From: Pseudoalteromonas shioyasakiensis
GTDB lineage: Bacteria; Pseudomonadota; Gammaproteobacteria; Enterobacterales; Alteromonadaceae
Reading direction: 5' to 3'
Length of the DNA stretch: 64,000 bases
NCBI RefSeq assembly: GCF_019134595.1
Contig: NZ_CP077770.1
Coordinates: forward strand, 1,198,001 to 1,262,000
The translations under genes and the position numbers were made by a program. Shown here piece after piece: positions 1 through 9,403 of the stretch. Position 1 is the stretch's first letter. Each line of letters opens with the position of its first letter. The notes below the pieces were generated by a model that had not been told where the DNA came from, did no database searches, and saw only the letters and a list, made by a program, of their open reading frames with translations.

Positions 1-1898
1 TGGCTGAAGTAGCAAGACTTATAACGTGGTGGTACTGGGTAATAAGCAATACCGTGCTTGTCTAATGCATCATGTTCAAACTTTTGAACGTCTGTAATGT
101 CAGCATCAACACCAAATGAGTGCCATTCCATATCAAGCAATGCCGCTGCTAAATACTCAGTTGTATCGAAGCCTTGGTTGAACTTTTGTGACTCAAGTAC
201 TTTATTTAAAAGCGCTTTTGGAATTGGCTCACCCGTTTTGTAGTGCTTGGCATAGTTTGCAAGTACTGTTGGTTCAATATTCCAGTCTTCGTGTGCTTGT
301 GAAGGGAACTCAACAAAGTCACGAGCAGTTGCTGTACCCGCTAAGCTTGGGTATTTAACATCAGAGAATAAACCGTGTGCAGCGTGACCAAACTCATGGA
401 ACATCGTTGTAACTTCAGAGAAAGTCATGAGTGTAGGTTGACCTTCAGCTGGCTTAGGAATGTTCTGCGCGTTGTAGATCACAGGCATAGTGTCTTTAAG
501 GCCGCTTTGGCTAACATAAGCACTCATCCATGCACCACCACGTTTACCTTCACGTGCGTAAGGGTCCATGTAGAATAGACCGATAGCGCTACCGTCTTCG
601 TTAAATACTTCAAACACCATGACGTCTGCGTGATAAACCGGTAGGTCTTTACGCTCTTTAAAGGTAATGCCGTAAAGTTTATTCATCGCAAAGAATAAAC
701 CGTCGTGGATCACTGACTGCATTTCAAAGTAAGGCTTAACTAAAGCTGGGTCTAAATCGTATTTCTCTTGGCGAACTTTTTCAGCGTAAAACGCCCAGTC
801 CCAAGGTTGAAGCGCAAACGTTTCACCTGACTTTTTAATTACTTGTTGGATTTGCTCTGCTTCTGCTTCTGCTTTAGCAACCGCTTTCGGTGCTAAGTCA
901 TCAAGGATGCCGTAAACATTTTCAGTTGTTTGCGCCATACGATTAGTCATTACATACGAAGCCCAATCTTTATAACCAAGTAATGCCGCTTTTTCTGCAC
1001 GTAGCTTAGTTTCTTTGATGATGATAGGGCTGTTTGTTGATTGTGCACGCGTTGAAGAAGTTGTCCAAATCTTTTCACGAAGCTTGCGGTTTTCAAGGCT
1101 TTGTAAGATAGGTTGGCGAGTCGTGTTCACCAGTGTGATCATGTAACCTTCTTTGCCTGCTTTTTTGGCAGCAGCTGCAAGGCTTGCAATTTCACCTTCA
1201 GATAAACCCGCTAGTTCGCTTTTATCTTTAACTAAAATCACATCTTCTTTAAATGATTTTAAGATATTTTGTGAAAACTCAGTTGAAAGCTTGGCAAGCT
1301 CTGCGTTGATTTCACGCATTTTTGCTTTTTCAGCTTCAGTTAGTTTTGCACCCGCGTTAACGAACTTTTTGTAGTAGTAATCAACAAGGCGTTGATCTTC
1401 AGCATTTAAAGACGCTTTGTTGTCGTAAATGCTTTGTACGCGAGCAAATAAAGCTTTGTTTAAGTAAATGTCATCAGTGTGAGCTGACATAATCGGCGCC
1501 ATTTTCGCGGCGATACGTTGGTACTCACTGTCAGAAATTAAACCCGATAAATTAAAAAATGCCGCAGACGTGCGGTCTAATAGCTCACCAGAGTACTCCA
1601 TTGCAACAAGGGTATTTTCAAATGTTGCTGGTTCTGGGTTGTTTGCAATCTTTGCAATTTCTGCTTTTTGCTGTGCGATGCCTGCTTCAAACGCTGGCTC
1701 GTAGTCTTTGGTCGAAATTTTATCAAACTCAGGGGCCATATATTGTAAAGGGCTTGGCTTGAAAAGAACGTTTTCAACATTAGCTGTTTGTGTTTCAGCG
1801 GCAGTTTCAACTTGAGTTTGAGTGTCGGCTTGTTGTGAACTACAAGCAGATAATAAAAGCACACTAGCAATCGTAGTTGCTACTAAGGTCTTACGCAT
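1..1898 (-). CDS. dcp: M3-family peptidyl-dipeptidase, lipoprotein, C-terminus cut by window edge
   Basis: This is a zinc metallopeptidase of the M3 (Dcp/oligopeptidase A) family, which removes dipeptides from peptide C-termini. I translated the minus strand from the ATG at 1898, which has a GGAG ribosome site just upstream. The N-terminus is a lipoprotein signal ending LLLSAC-SS, so the enzyme is probably anchored in the envelope rather than cytoplasmic as in E. coli Dcp. The zinc motif FHEFGHAAHG lies near residues 500-509 (about 372-401), with H501, E502 and H505 as expected metal and catalytic residues. About 632 codons are visible and the remaining C-terminal tail lies outside the window. 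The family is certain. Dcp as opposed to another M3 member is likely. Confidence 0.9.
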   Translation of the reverse strand, partial: MRKTLVATTIASVLLLSACSSQQADTQTQVETAAETQTANVENVLFKPSPLQYMAPEFDKISTKDYEPAFEAGIAQQKAEIAKIANNPEPATFENTLVAMEYSGELLDRTSAAFFNLSGLISDSEYQRIAAKMAPIMSAHTDDIYLNKALFARVQSIYDNKASLNAEDQRLVDYYYKKFVNAGAKLTEAEKAKMREINAELAKLSTEFSQNILKSFKEDVILVKDKSELAGLSEGEIASLAAAAKKAGKEGYMITLVNTTRQPILQSLENRKLREKIWTTSSTRAQSTNSPIIIKETKLRAEKAALLGYKDWASYVMTNRMAQTTENVYGILDDLAPKAVAKAEAEAEQIQQVIKKSGETFALQPWDWAFYAEKVRQEKYDLDPALVKPYFEMQSVIHDGLFFAMNKLYGITFKERKDLPVYHADVMVFEVFNEDGSAIGLFYMDPYAREGKRGGAWMSAYVSQSGLKDTMPVIYNAQNIPKPAEGQPTLMTFSEVTTMFHEFGHAAHGLFSDVKYPSLAGTATARDFVEFPSQAHEDWNIEPTVLANYAKHYKTGEPIPKALLNKVLESQKFNQGFDTTEYLAAALLDMEWHSFGVDADITDVQKFEHDALDKHGIAYYPVPPRYKSCYFS

Positions 1899-2063
1899 GA
1901 GAGCTCCAAAAATGTGGATAAATCTTTTCTAACTTATCAAATTTTTGGCTAGAAACAATCAAGTTTGTCGTTTGATTAGGGAATTTGAACGCAAATAATG
2001 TGATTGAGAGGATAAATGTGTGTAAAAAGCCATCAATTGTGTATTAATGGCTCACTTAAGTAA

Positions 2064-2087
2064 AAAGTGGCACTAGCTGCCAGTTTA
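2064..2087 (-). terminator. Possible terminator of the 69-codon gene
   Basis: A short stem (TGGCA/TGCCA, extendable with one mismatch) read on the minus strand is followed by a run of five T. It lies about 30 bases beyond the stop of the small gene at 2116-2325. The stem is weak, so this is tentative. Confidence 0.35.
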
Positions 2088-2115
2088 AATCTTGATGGTA
2101 ATAAGTCACCATAGA

Positions 2116-2325
2116 TTAGTTGTAACCCAACACAAACTTTTTCTCTGAGCCAAAGCTTTCTGGCATAGCGTTGCCAAACTCTTTGTTAATTAAATTCAGT
2201 GAGTGCTCTTGCTCAGCAAGTAAGTTTAAGATGCGGTTACGGTACTCTAAACTTGATTCAAATAAGTTTAGATCAACCAAGGGTTGTAAAGTGGCAAGTT
2301 TTTGTGTGAGTGTCATTTGTGACAT
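2116..2325 (-). CDS. Small uncharacterised protein, 69 residues
   Basis: I do not recognise the family. The ATG at 2325 is preceded by a clear GAGGAG-type ribosome site 6-10 bases upstream, which supports real translation. The product is soluble, leucine-rich and helical, with heptad-like spacing (residues about 7-45) and no signal peptide or membrane helix. It stands alone between dcp and the divergently transcribed channel gene, with a possible weak terminator downstream. Similar small helical proteins are common and often unannotated. No function is proposed. It could be a spurious frame, but the ribosome site argues against that. Confidence 0.55.
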   Translation of the reverse strand: MSQMTLTQKLATLQPLVDLNLFESSLEYRNRILNLLAEQEHSLNLINKEFGNAMPESFGSEKKFVLGYN

Positions 2326-2522
2326 TGTGTTCTCCTCGTGCTATTCAAAGCCTGTGAAACCTCAAGCTCTCTCTATGTATATAGCAGCTGTAGGCTAAAA
2401 TAGTTAATAATTAGCGCATATTGCGCATAAAGAACTTAGTATTTACCAAGTTTTCACCTATTATGCCGTGCTAAACTTAGTCACAACTGAACCAAACTGA
2501 TTTTTACTAGGAATGTTAATTT

Positions 2523-3395
2523 ATGACCCTTGCTGATCTGCAATCTGCATTATCGTTTGTATTGTTCACCTACAACGATGTGCAAATTACTGTACTAAAA
2601 GTAATTCAAGTACCTTTGGTACTGTTTTTAATGTGGTTTGTGGTCACCTGGATTGGTCGGTTAATTAAAAAAGCATTACTGGCAAAAAACTTAGGCCCTG
2701 ACGCGGTTCATTTATTTACCCGTATTTACCTTGTAGTGACCATCGCAGTACTTGTGTTTACCTCGCTAGAGGTACTCAACATTCCTCTAACGGCGTTTGC
2801 ATTTGTTTCTGGTGCCATTGCAATTGGTGTTGGTTTTGGTGCGCAAAACATTATTAATAACTTTATTAGTGGTTGGATATTAATGTGGGAGCGACCAATT
2901 CGTATTGGTGATTTTTTAGAAGTGGGAACAGCTAAAGGGGTCGTTGAGACAATTAATACTCGTTCTACGCGTATCCGCCGTAACGATGGTGTGCATATGT
3001 TGGTACCAAATAGCCAGTTATTAGAAAACACAGTAACTAACTGGACCTTAATTGACCGTAATGCTCGTTCATTTGTGAATGTTGGCGTTGCTTATGGTTC
3101 AGATGTGATATTAGTTGAAAAGCTGATGAAGCAAATTCTTGATGATCACCCAGCCATTTTAAAAACACCTGCATCATCCGTGTTATTTGATGACTTTGCT
3201 GATAGCTCTTTAACTTTTAGCGCTATTTTCTGGGTGTGTGCTGAATCAGAAGCCCCGCTTCGCCAAGTGCGCAGTGAACTGCGTTTTAGCATTTATAAAG
3301 TATTTGCCGAAAATAACATTACCATTGCATTCCCGCAGCGCGACATTCATATCGATGGTGAGATAGCTTTAACAAGGCGTAATAACCAAAAATAA
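2523..3395 (+). CDS. MscS-family mechanosensitive channel
   Basis: This is a small-conductance mechanosensitive channel that releases solutes on hypo-osmotic shock. The 290-residue length matches the classical MscS architecture. It has three hydrophobic segments (about 25-45, 68-88 and 93-120), the third being the Gly/Ala-rich pore helix containing GAIAIGVGFGAQNIINNF. The cytoplasmic beta domain follows with the family signature around RIGDFLEV and VPNSQLLENTVTNW. It is a single gene with its own terminator and no operon partners. It is slightly closer in look to the MscS/YbdG-like plain channels than to the large MscK type. The N-terminus has no signal peptide. Confidence 0.92.
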   Translation: MTLADLQSALSFVLFTYNDVQITVLKVIQVPLVLFLMWFVVTWIGRLIKKALLAKNLGPDAVHLFTRIYLVVTIAVLVFTSLEVLNIPLTAFAFVSGAIAIGVGFGAQNIINNFISGWILMWERPIRIGDFLEVGTAKGVVETINTRSTRIRRNDGVHMLVPNSQLLENTVTNWTLIDRNARSFVNVGVAYGSDVILVEKLMKQILDDHPAILKTPASSVLFDDFADSSLTFSAIFWVCAESEAPLRQVRSELRFSIYKVFAENNITIAFPQRDIHIDGEIALTRRNNQK

Positions 3396-3420
3396 AAAAA
3401 GCGGCTAGGCCGCTTTTTTG
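3394..3420. terminator. Bidirectional intrinsic terminator
   Basis: GCGGC-TAG-GCCGC (3401-3413) is flanked by an A run on the left and a T run on the right, so it can stop transcription from both the channel gene and the convergent Yip1 gene. Confidence 0.88.
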
Positions 3421-3448
3421 CTTTACGAAAGAATGAATAATAATGAAA

Positions 3449-4048
3449 CTAGGTAAACATAGGGTGGACAATTCCGTTAGTCCATAAGATAGCTGTCGCA
3501 GCTAAAATTATTACCAGTAAGATCAGCCCACAAGTGACTACTGAACTGGCATAGATAAAACCTCGCTCTTCAGGAATGTGCATTAAAATTGGCACCCCTG
3601 TGTAAAGTAAGTAAACAGAGTAGGCCAGTGCTACAAGGCCTACACACACCACAAACCACAGCTCAGGTAAGAATGCTGCAAATGAAGACATAAATACTGG
3701 CGTTGCTGTATATGCAGCAAGCTCTAGGGTTTGTGTAAAGGTGGGTTTTGCACCAAAGGTCACTGCCATCCAATGAGCCAAGTAAGCCAGTGCAAACACG
3801 CCCGCAATTAGTGCAAAGTACATCGCAACCGCGATAAGTAATGCACTATCATGGGTTAAATATACAGCCTCACCTGCGCCAATACTCCAGCCCAAATAAA
3901 CTGATGAATAGTAGCCCATTAATGAAGGAATACAGGCAATGAGTAAAATGTGCGATAAGCTATAGCGCAAGCTTTCGTGACGGTTATCAATTGTCTGCCA
4001 TTCTTCGAGTGGGTGAGCGTATAAGCCCCATAAGTGGTTTAGAATCAT
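3449..4048 (-). CDS. Yip1-domain inner-membrane protein (YohC-like)
   Basis: This is a 199-residue polytopic protein of the Yip1 (DUF1282, E. coli YohC) family, whose biochemical role is not established. It opens with a short cytoplasmic stretch containing HPLEEWQTI, the typical family start. Five hydrophobic helices follow at about 30-50, 68-92, 108-128, 130-150 and 165-192. The family proline-containing segment TATPVFM is present. It is a single gene, convergent with the MscS gene and divergent from miaE. Assignment rests on overall family resemblance. Confidence 0.8.
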   Translation of the reverse strand: MILNHLWGLYAHPLEEWQTIDNRHESLRYSLSHILLIACIPSLMGYYSSVYLGWSIGAGEAVYLTHDSALLIAVAMYFALIAGVFALAYLAHWMAVTFGAKPTFTQTLELAAYTATPVFMSSFAAFLPELWFVVCVGLVALAYSVYLLYTGVPILMHIPEERGFIYASSVVTCGLILLVIILAATAILWTNGIVHPMFT

Positions 4049-4263
4049 AATTATTGCCCCTGTAAAAAAGGAATACGAGCTGTTTTATTTTTGTACAGCT
4101 TTGATTAAGTTATGGTTCAGTAATTAAGTCTTGTCAAGAAGCTGAAATAATCGAAATAGTCGATTAAATGTAACTCTTTAGTGCATATAGAAAATTACTT
4201 TGCACTGATATGGGTCATGGAATGCGGGCTAATTTATGTGATAAAATCGAATTAAGATTTTTG

Positions 4264-5037
4264 ATGAGAAGTTATTCAGTGCCTTATTCTGATTTATTAG
4301 CGCCCATTCATTCTTTTTTAAAGTGCGGAACGCCTGATGAATGGATTGCTACGGCAACCAAAAAAGAAAACTTAGATGTGGTTTTAATCGACCACCTTAT
4401 CTGTGAATTAAAAGCGGCGCAATCTGCTATGTTTTTAATTCGTAAGTATGCGGTTGATAAAGAAAGTAGCGATGCTTTGCTTGAGTGGTTAAAACCATTT
4501 GAGACGCTTATTTATAAGCGTGAAGGGGATTGGCGTGAGCTTGCAGATAAAAACAAGCTGACTAAATCAATGATCCCAAAATCTAACTCACCTTATGGGC
4601 AAGATCTCATTGATAAAATGGTGATGCTTATCAAAGAAGAGCTACATCACTTTTATCAAGTTCTTGAGATCATGGATGAGTACGGTATTGAATATAAAAG
4701 CATTACACCATGCCGTTATGCCAAAGGGATGCTGCGCCACGTAAAAACTTACGAGCCAGATGCCTTGGTAGATAAGTTAATTATCGGTGCTTACATCGAA
4801 GCCCGATCGTGTGAGCGTTTTGCTAAATTAGCCCCGCATGTTGATAAGCGCTTAGGTGATTTTTATATATCACTACTGCGCTCTGAAGCGCGTCATTACC
4901 AAGATTATTTAACCCTTGCGCAAGAAATCAGTGAGTTTGATATTACTGAGCGTGTTGAATTTTTTGGTCAACTTGAAGCTGAGCTTATTTCAACCCCAGA
5001 TGAAGACTTTAAATTTCACAGCGGTGTGCCTGCATAA
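4264..5037 (+). CDS. miaE: tRNA 2-methylthio-N6-isopentenyladenosine-37 hydroxylase MiaE
   Basis: This is a non-haem diiron monooxygenase that hydroxylates ms2i6A at position 37 of tRNAs reading UNN codons, completing the path begun by MiaA and MiaB. Diagnostic pieces are LIDHLICELKAAQSAM near the N-terminus, EELHHFYQV in the middle, then EARSCERF and RSEARHYQDY, which supply the carboxylate and histidine iron ligands of a ferritin-like four-helix bundle. The frame is open from 4210, but family members begin near the MRSYSVPYSDLLAPIHSF segment, so I place the start at the ATG at 4264. Neither start has a strong ribosome site. MiaE is absent from E. coli K-12 but common in Salmonella and marine gammaproteobacteria. 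Confidence 0.88.
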   Translation: MRSYSVPYSDLLAPIHSFLKCGTPDEWIATATKKENLDVVLIDHLICELKAAQSAMFLIRKYAVDKESSDALLEWLKPFETLIYKREGDWRELADKNKLTKSMIPKSNSPYGQDLIDKMVMLIKEELHHFYQVLEIMDEYGIEYKSITPCRYAKGMLRHVKTYEPDALVDKLIIGAYIEARSCERFAKLAPHVDKRLGDFYISLLRSEARHYQDYLTLAQEISEFDITERVEFFGQLEAELISTPDEDFKFHSGVPA

Positions 5038-5273
5038 AATATTAAATCAGAGCGCCTGTTTGGTGCTCTAGTTCTTTTATCTTGCCAAACTTAGTCTTTT
5101 ATTAGTTAGGTTTTACCCCTATTCAATTTAACTAATTCTCATTAATTTTCTAATACTTATTCATTTATCTCTTTAGTGAATAATTTGTACCTTTTTAAAT
5201 TTTGCACTACCTTTGACCTAGATTGCTATTAACATTCGTAAAATAGAATCATAAGTTGTTAAAAGGAGAAATC

Positions 5274-7496
5274 ATGCTTGATTCTAATGTGCCTTTCGAG
5301 TTTAAAGAGGATGCTTCTGAACAATCGCATGTCCAAAAAATATGGAAAATATTAACGGTTGAAGACGACTTAGACTATCAACAAGCATTACTAAACAGCT
5401 TTAATGCCATATCTCTTGATAACAATGAGTCACTGGAGCTCTTAACCGCAAATTCAGTGTCAGAAGCATCGTCTGTGTTATCGCGTCACAAAGACATCGC
5501 TATTGTATTTCTTGATGTGGTAATGGAAGAGGATGATTCTGGTCTACGGATTGTAAATACCATTCGTCACGTTTTAGGCAATAACGATATACGCATAGTG
5601 CTATTAACAGGGCAGCCAAGCTTTGCCCCTGAACCGCAAGTAATGCAATCGCTTGATATTGACGAATACTGGAATAAATCAGACATGACGGTAGATAAGC
5701 TTAAATCTATTGTCAGTAGCCACCTTCGTACGTATCAATATATTTCGCAAATCTCAAGTGCTAAACAAGGGCTTCAGCTAGTACTCGATGCAGCAAGAAG
5801 CATTAATAGCAAACACGATATACGTGCGTTTTCCCATGCAGTGCTAGATGAAATAGGTAAAATTTTGCATCTATCTAAGGGAGGCGGCGTATTATGTGTT
5901 GGCAATGAAAAGCACCTTGATACACACCCAAAAGTTATAACGAGTATTGGCTGCTTTAGGGGGCTTGATGGTAAAGAGCTCACCACAGATGTGCTCAGTG
6001 AAGAAGCGCAGCAATCGTATATTTTAGCCAGAGATAAAAAAGAGCATGTGTTTTCTGAGCATTACAGTGTTTTTTATTTTGATACCACAGATGTTGATAT
6101 TAGCTATTACATCACAATTGTTAAGTCAGATACGCCTATCGACGAGCATAATGTATTTTTATTAAAGGTATTTAGTGAAAATGTCAGTACAGGCTTTTCG
6201 AATATTGCACTGATGAACCGCCTTACTGAGCTTGCATATACCGACATAACGCTAAATATACCAAATAGAAACTGGTTACAGCGCGAAATCGATAATATGA
6301 ACAAATACGAGCAAGCTGAAACTCAGTTAGTGGTATTTGAAATACTCCAGTTTGACGAAAAGTCTTTTCGGTTTGGTCATGAATTTTGTAAAAAAACACA
6401 TCTCAAAATGCGCGAGAATATTTTGCAGGCCTTAGCGCCGTATCACCCTCGTATCGCCGTTTTTAAAAGTGATTGTTTAGGCGTTTTAGTTTCAAGTCAT
6501 GCATTTGAAGATGAAAGTATTGTTGACTCTTTAAAACGTCAATCTTTTGAAATTGATGGAGTAAAACAGTTTTTAGATGTGCGTATTTTAGTCATGCAGC
6601 TAATCGCGTTTGAAGAACATAGCGCTGAGCAAATTTTTAACCTTGCAGAGTCGACACTCAACGAAGAGAACACACAAAGAGCTGAGCTACTCTATTATAC
6701 ATTAGATAATACCAAAGCAATCACACGGCGCTATGAGCTAATGCAGGAGTTGCGCACAGCAATACGCAACAAAGAACTCCAAGTAGCCCTACAGCCCAAG
6801 ATTAATTTAACCACTAATGAAGTGGTTGGTTTTGAAGCATTGGCGCGATGGCAAAGAGACGATGGAACATTTGTCAGACCCGATGAGTTTATTGAACTTG
6901 CCGAAACTGCAGGGCTTATTAGTGAGTTAGATAAACTTATTTTCGATAAAGTAATGCAAACGATTAAGCAATTTGCAGAGCAGGGCGTTAGTTTGCCAAT
7001 CGCGTTTAATGCATCGACGTTTGATTTGTTAGCCGATGATTACTTTGTTGAGGTTGCAGCACGCATTGAGGAATATGGCATTTCACCTTCGTTACTTGAG
7101 CTTGAAGTAACAGAGACTCAAGCGATTTTTAACTATGAAAAGATCAATACATGTTTATGTCGTTTTGCGGGCTTGGGTATAAAAATTAGTATTGATGACT
7201 TTGGTACTGGCTATTCGTCACTTGCCCATATTAGTGAAATTCCTGCGCAGATAATAAAAATAGATCGCTGCTTTGTAACTAACGTCCAAGAGTCAAAATC
7301 TAACCAACACATTATCGAAATGATTATGCTTTTAGCAGAAAAATTTAGTTTTGAAGTAACGGCAGAGGGCATTGAAACAGAAGCCGAACACAACTGGCTT
7401 ATTAAAGCTGGGTGTAACATAGGGCAGGGCTACTATTACGCAAAACCCATGTTTTATGATGATGCATTACAGTGGCTAAAGGGCAGGTATAATTAA
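5274..7496 (+). CDS. Response regulator with central DUF3369-like region, degenerate GGDEF and EAL phosphodiesterase
   Basis: This is a cyclic-di-GMP signalling protein. The AAAAGGAG ribosome site at about 5259-5267 fixes the start at the ATG at 5274, not the upstream in-frame TTG. A receiver domain spans about 28-145 with acidic pocket VEDD and phospho-acceptor D81 in FLDVVM. A DUF3369-type sensory segment follows (about 165-310), then a degenerate GGDEF (about 325-480) lacking the GGDEF loop (SDCLG at that site). The EAL domain (about 490-735) keeps the FEALAR signature (E521), EVTET, IDDFGTG and TAEGIE, so it should hydrolyse c-di-GMP. The histidine kinase gene begins 5 bases after the stop, which suggests a cognate pair. 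Confidence 0.92.
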   Translation: MLDSNVPFEFKEDASEQSHVQKIWKILTVEDDLDYQQALLNSFNAISLDNNESLELLTANSVSEASSVLSRHKDIAIVFLDVVMEEDDSGLRIVNTIRHVLGNNDIRIVLLTGQPSFAPEPQVMQSLDIDEYWNKSDMTVDKLKSIVSSHLRTYQYISQISSAKQGLQLVLDAARSINSKHDIRAFSHAVLDEIGKILHLSKGGGVLCVGNEKHLDTHPKVITSIGCFRGLDGKELTTDVLSEEAQQSYILARDKKEHVFSEHYSVFYFDTTDVDISYYITIVKSDTPIDEHNVFLLKVFSENVSTGFSNIALMNRLTELAYTDITLNIPNRNWLQREIDNMNKYEQAETQLVVFEILQFDEKSFRFGHEFCKKTHLKMRENILQALAPYHPRIAVFKSDCLGVLVSSHAFEDESIVDSLKRQSFEIDGVKQFLDVRILVMQLIAFEEHSAEQIFNLAESTLNEENTQRAELLYYTLDNTKAITRRYELMQELRTAIRNKELQVALQPKINLTTNEVVGFEALARWQRDDGTFVRPDEFIELAETAGLISELDKLIFDKVMQTIKQFAEQGVSLPIAFNASTFDLLADDYFVEVAARIEEYGISPSLLELEVTETQAIFNYEKINTCLCRFAGLGIKISIDDFGTGYSSLAHISEIPAQIIKIDRCFVTNVQESKSNQHIIEMIMLLAEKFSFEVTAEGIETEAEHNWLIKAGCNIGQGYYYAKPMFYDDALQWLKGRYN

Positions 7497-7501
7497 CTAT
7501 T

Positions 7502-9403
7502 ATGGTAGAAGTAACAAGCCAATATAAATCAATGAAAAAAAGTCTACTTTTTAAATTTATGGTCATGGTTGCTGTGAGCTTATTAATTAGCTTGATGGTT
7601 TATGTGATTCAATATCAAATACAAAAAAGTAGTGTCACGCTTTTGCAAGATAACACCTTACTTGCCGCTCACAATACCTTAAGTAGAGAGCTTGGTGATG
7701 TACGTAAAGTAGTTAAGTTGCTGGTGGCCGATGACATATTAAAGCAAAGTGGTGAAAACGCATTACTTGAGCATCAAATACAAACCCATTTTGTGAACTT
7801 TGGTTTAGCCGCAGAAAACATTTCCCAAATACGTTGGCTAGATAGTGAAGGCCAAGAAAGGTATCGGGTTAACTTTAAAGTAGGGCAAGCGGAGCTAGTA
7901 CCAACACAGCAGTTACAAAATAAAAGTAGCCGTTATTATTTTACCGAGGGGATGGATCACAGCGAAGGTGAAGTTTATATCTCCCCAATAGATTTAAATG
8001 TAGAGCTCGGCGCAGTTGTTACACCACATGAACCAACATTAAGAGCATCTTATCGAACCACAAGCGATAGCTTCTTATTAGATGGGCTAGTGGTTGTCAA
8101 TTTTGACCTGTCGAAAACCCTACAGCAAATAAAGTCACTCAGTACCTTACAAGCACAAATACAATTAATTAATGGCGAAGGTTATTGGTTGTTACACCCA
8201 AAGAAAGAGAAAGAGTGGGGGTTTATGCTGGAGCAGCCGATGCTGACACTCGGTAACGAAGATAGCCAATTATGGCAAGTAATCACCCAATTGCCAAAAT
8301 CTCAGGATCTTATTGCATCGCATAGTCATGCAACTAGCTTTTTAAAAATGACCTTAGGTAATAATAGCGCAAATGGTACAAACGATATTATTGTACTGGT
8401 AAAGGCGGATGATTCGGTGCAAAACGAGATTATCTTACGATCTTTTATAATAGCTTTAGCTTGTGCTGTAAGCTTGATATCAATTTCTGGTTTATATCTG
8501 AAACGTAGTTATCGAGATCAACGTAAGATTATTAAAGCCAGAGCGCACTTAGAACACGAGCAGCAAGAGCTGTTAGCAGCCAATACTAAATTACAACGTT
8601 ACATAAAACAGCAGCATCAACTACAAGGTGAACTTATTGAAGCACAAAGGTTGTCATCACTGGGTTTAATGGTGGCAGGGGTGGCCCACGAAATGAATAC
8701 GCCACTGGGTGGTGCTGCTATTTCATTATCGAATGCGCAATTAATTAATCAACAACTCAAAGATAAAATAGATGAAGGCTTCACTAAGCAATTTTTAGAA
8801 TCAAGCGTAGCAAAAGTTGCTGATAACTTAAGGCTCTCTCAAGTAAACTTAGAGAAGGCTATTGAACATGTGAAAAGCTTTAAGGAGATGGCCCATGATC
8901 GGTCAAATGATCAGTATGTTAGCTTTAATATCGAAAAAGTCATCGATGATCTACTACTTGGTTTAAAATCCCGCTTTAAAGCCTCAAAAGTAACCATAGA
9001 AACTAAAATCGATGTCAAAAAAGACATTATCAGTCGCCCAGGGGTTATCTCTCAGGTTATCGAGAGCTTAATCGTTAATGCAATTTCTCACGCCTTTGAC
9101 GAGCTTGATAACAAGCTAATTCAATTACATATACATTTAAATAAACAAGGTGAGCTTTGTATTAGCGTTTCTGATAATGGTTGTGGTATTGATGCCTCGC
9201 TACGTAGTAACTTATTTGACCCCTTTGTTACTACATCTAGAAACCATGGTCATACAGGGTTAGGTTTGTACCTTGTTCATGAGTGGGTTACGAGCGTTCT
9301 TAACGGAAAAATCCAGCTAGTTGCAAACGAAGACTTACCTGAAGGTATAGCAACGCAGTTTAAGATTACCTTGCCACGCTTGAAAAAGAACAAAATTAGT
9401 TAG
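7502..9403 (+). CDS. Membrane sensor histidine kinase
   Basis: This is the probable partner kinase of the REC-EAL regulator encoded 5 bases upstream. Transmembrane helix 1 (about 16-36) and helix 2 (about 311-333) enclose a periplasmic sensor of roughly 270 residues, probably Cache-like. A coiled coil rich in Gln (about 345-385) leads into the H-box AHEMNTPLGG with phospho-acceptor H396, then the catalytic domain with N-box (NAISHAF), G1 (DNGCGID) and G2 (GHTGLGLYL). The HEMNTPLG variant is typical of kinases linked to c-di-GMP and large-receiver systems rather than the HExxNPL of EnvZ types. The start could instead be the ATG at 7532. The 3' end overlaps the convergent gene by 8 bases. Confidence 0.92.
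   Translation: MVEVTSQYKSMKKSLLFKFMVMVAVSLLISLMVYVIQYQIQKSSVTLLQDNTLLAAHNTLSRELGDVRKVVKLLVADDILKQSGENALLEHQIQTHFVNFGLAAENISQIRWLDSEGQERYRVNFKVGQAELVPTQQLQNKSSRYYFTEGMDHSEGEVYISPIDLNVELGAVVTPHEPTLRASYRTTSDSFLLDGLVVVNFDLSKTLQQIKSLSTLQAQIQLINGEGYWLLHPKKEKEWGFMLEQPMLTLGNEDSQLWQVITQLPKSQDLIASHSHATSFLKMTLGNNSANGTNDIIVLVKADDSVQNEIILRSFIIALACAVSLISISGLYLKRSYRDQRKIIKARAHLEHEQQELLAANTKLQRYIKQQHQLQGELIEAQRLSSLGLMVAGVAHEMNTPLGGAAISLSNAQLINQQLKDKIDEGFTKQFLESSVAKVADNLRLSQVNLEKAIEHVKSFKEMAHDRSNDQYVSFNIEKVIDDLLLGLKSRFKASKVTIETKIDVKKDIISRPGVISQVIESLIVNAISHAFDELDNKLIQLHIHLNKQGELCISVSDNGCGIDASLRSNLFDPFVTTSRNHGHTGLGLYLVHEWVTSVLNGKIQLVANEDLPEGIATQFKITLPRLKKNKIS

Noticed and set aside
1153..1762. Plus-strand frames over dcp
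   Set aside because: They are antisense to a clearly coding metallopeptidase frame and have no supporting signals.
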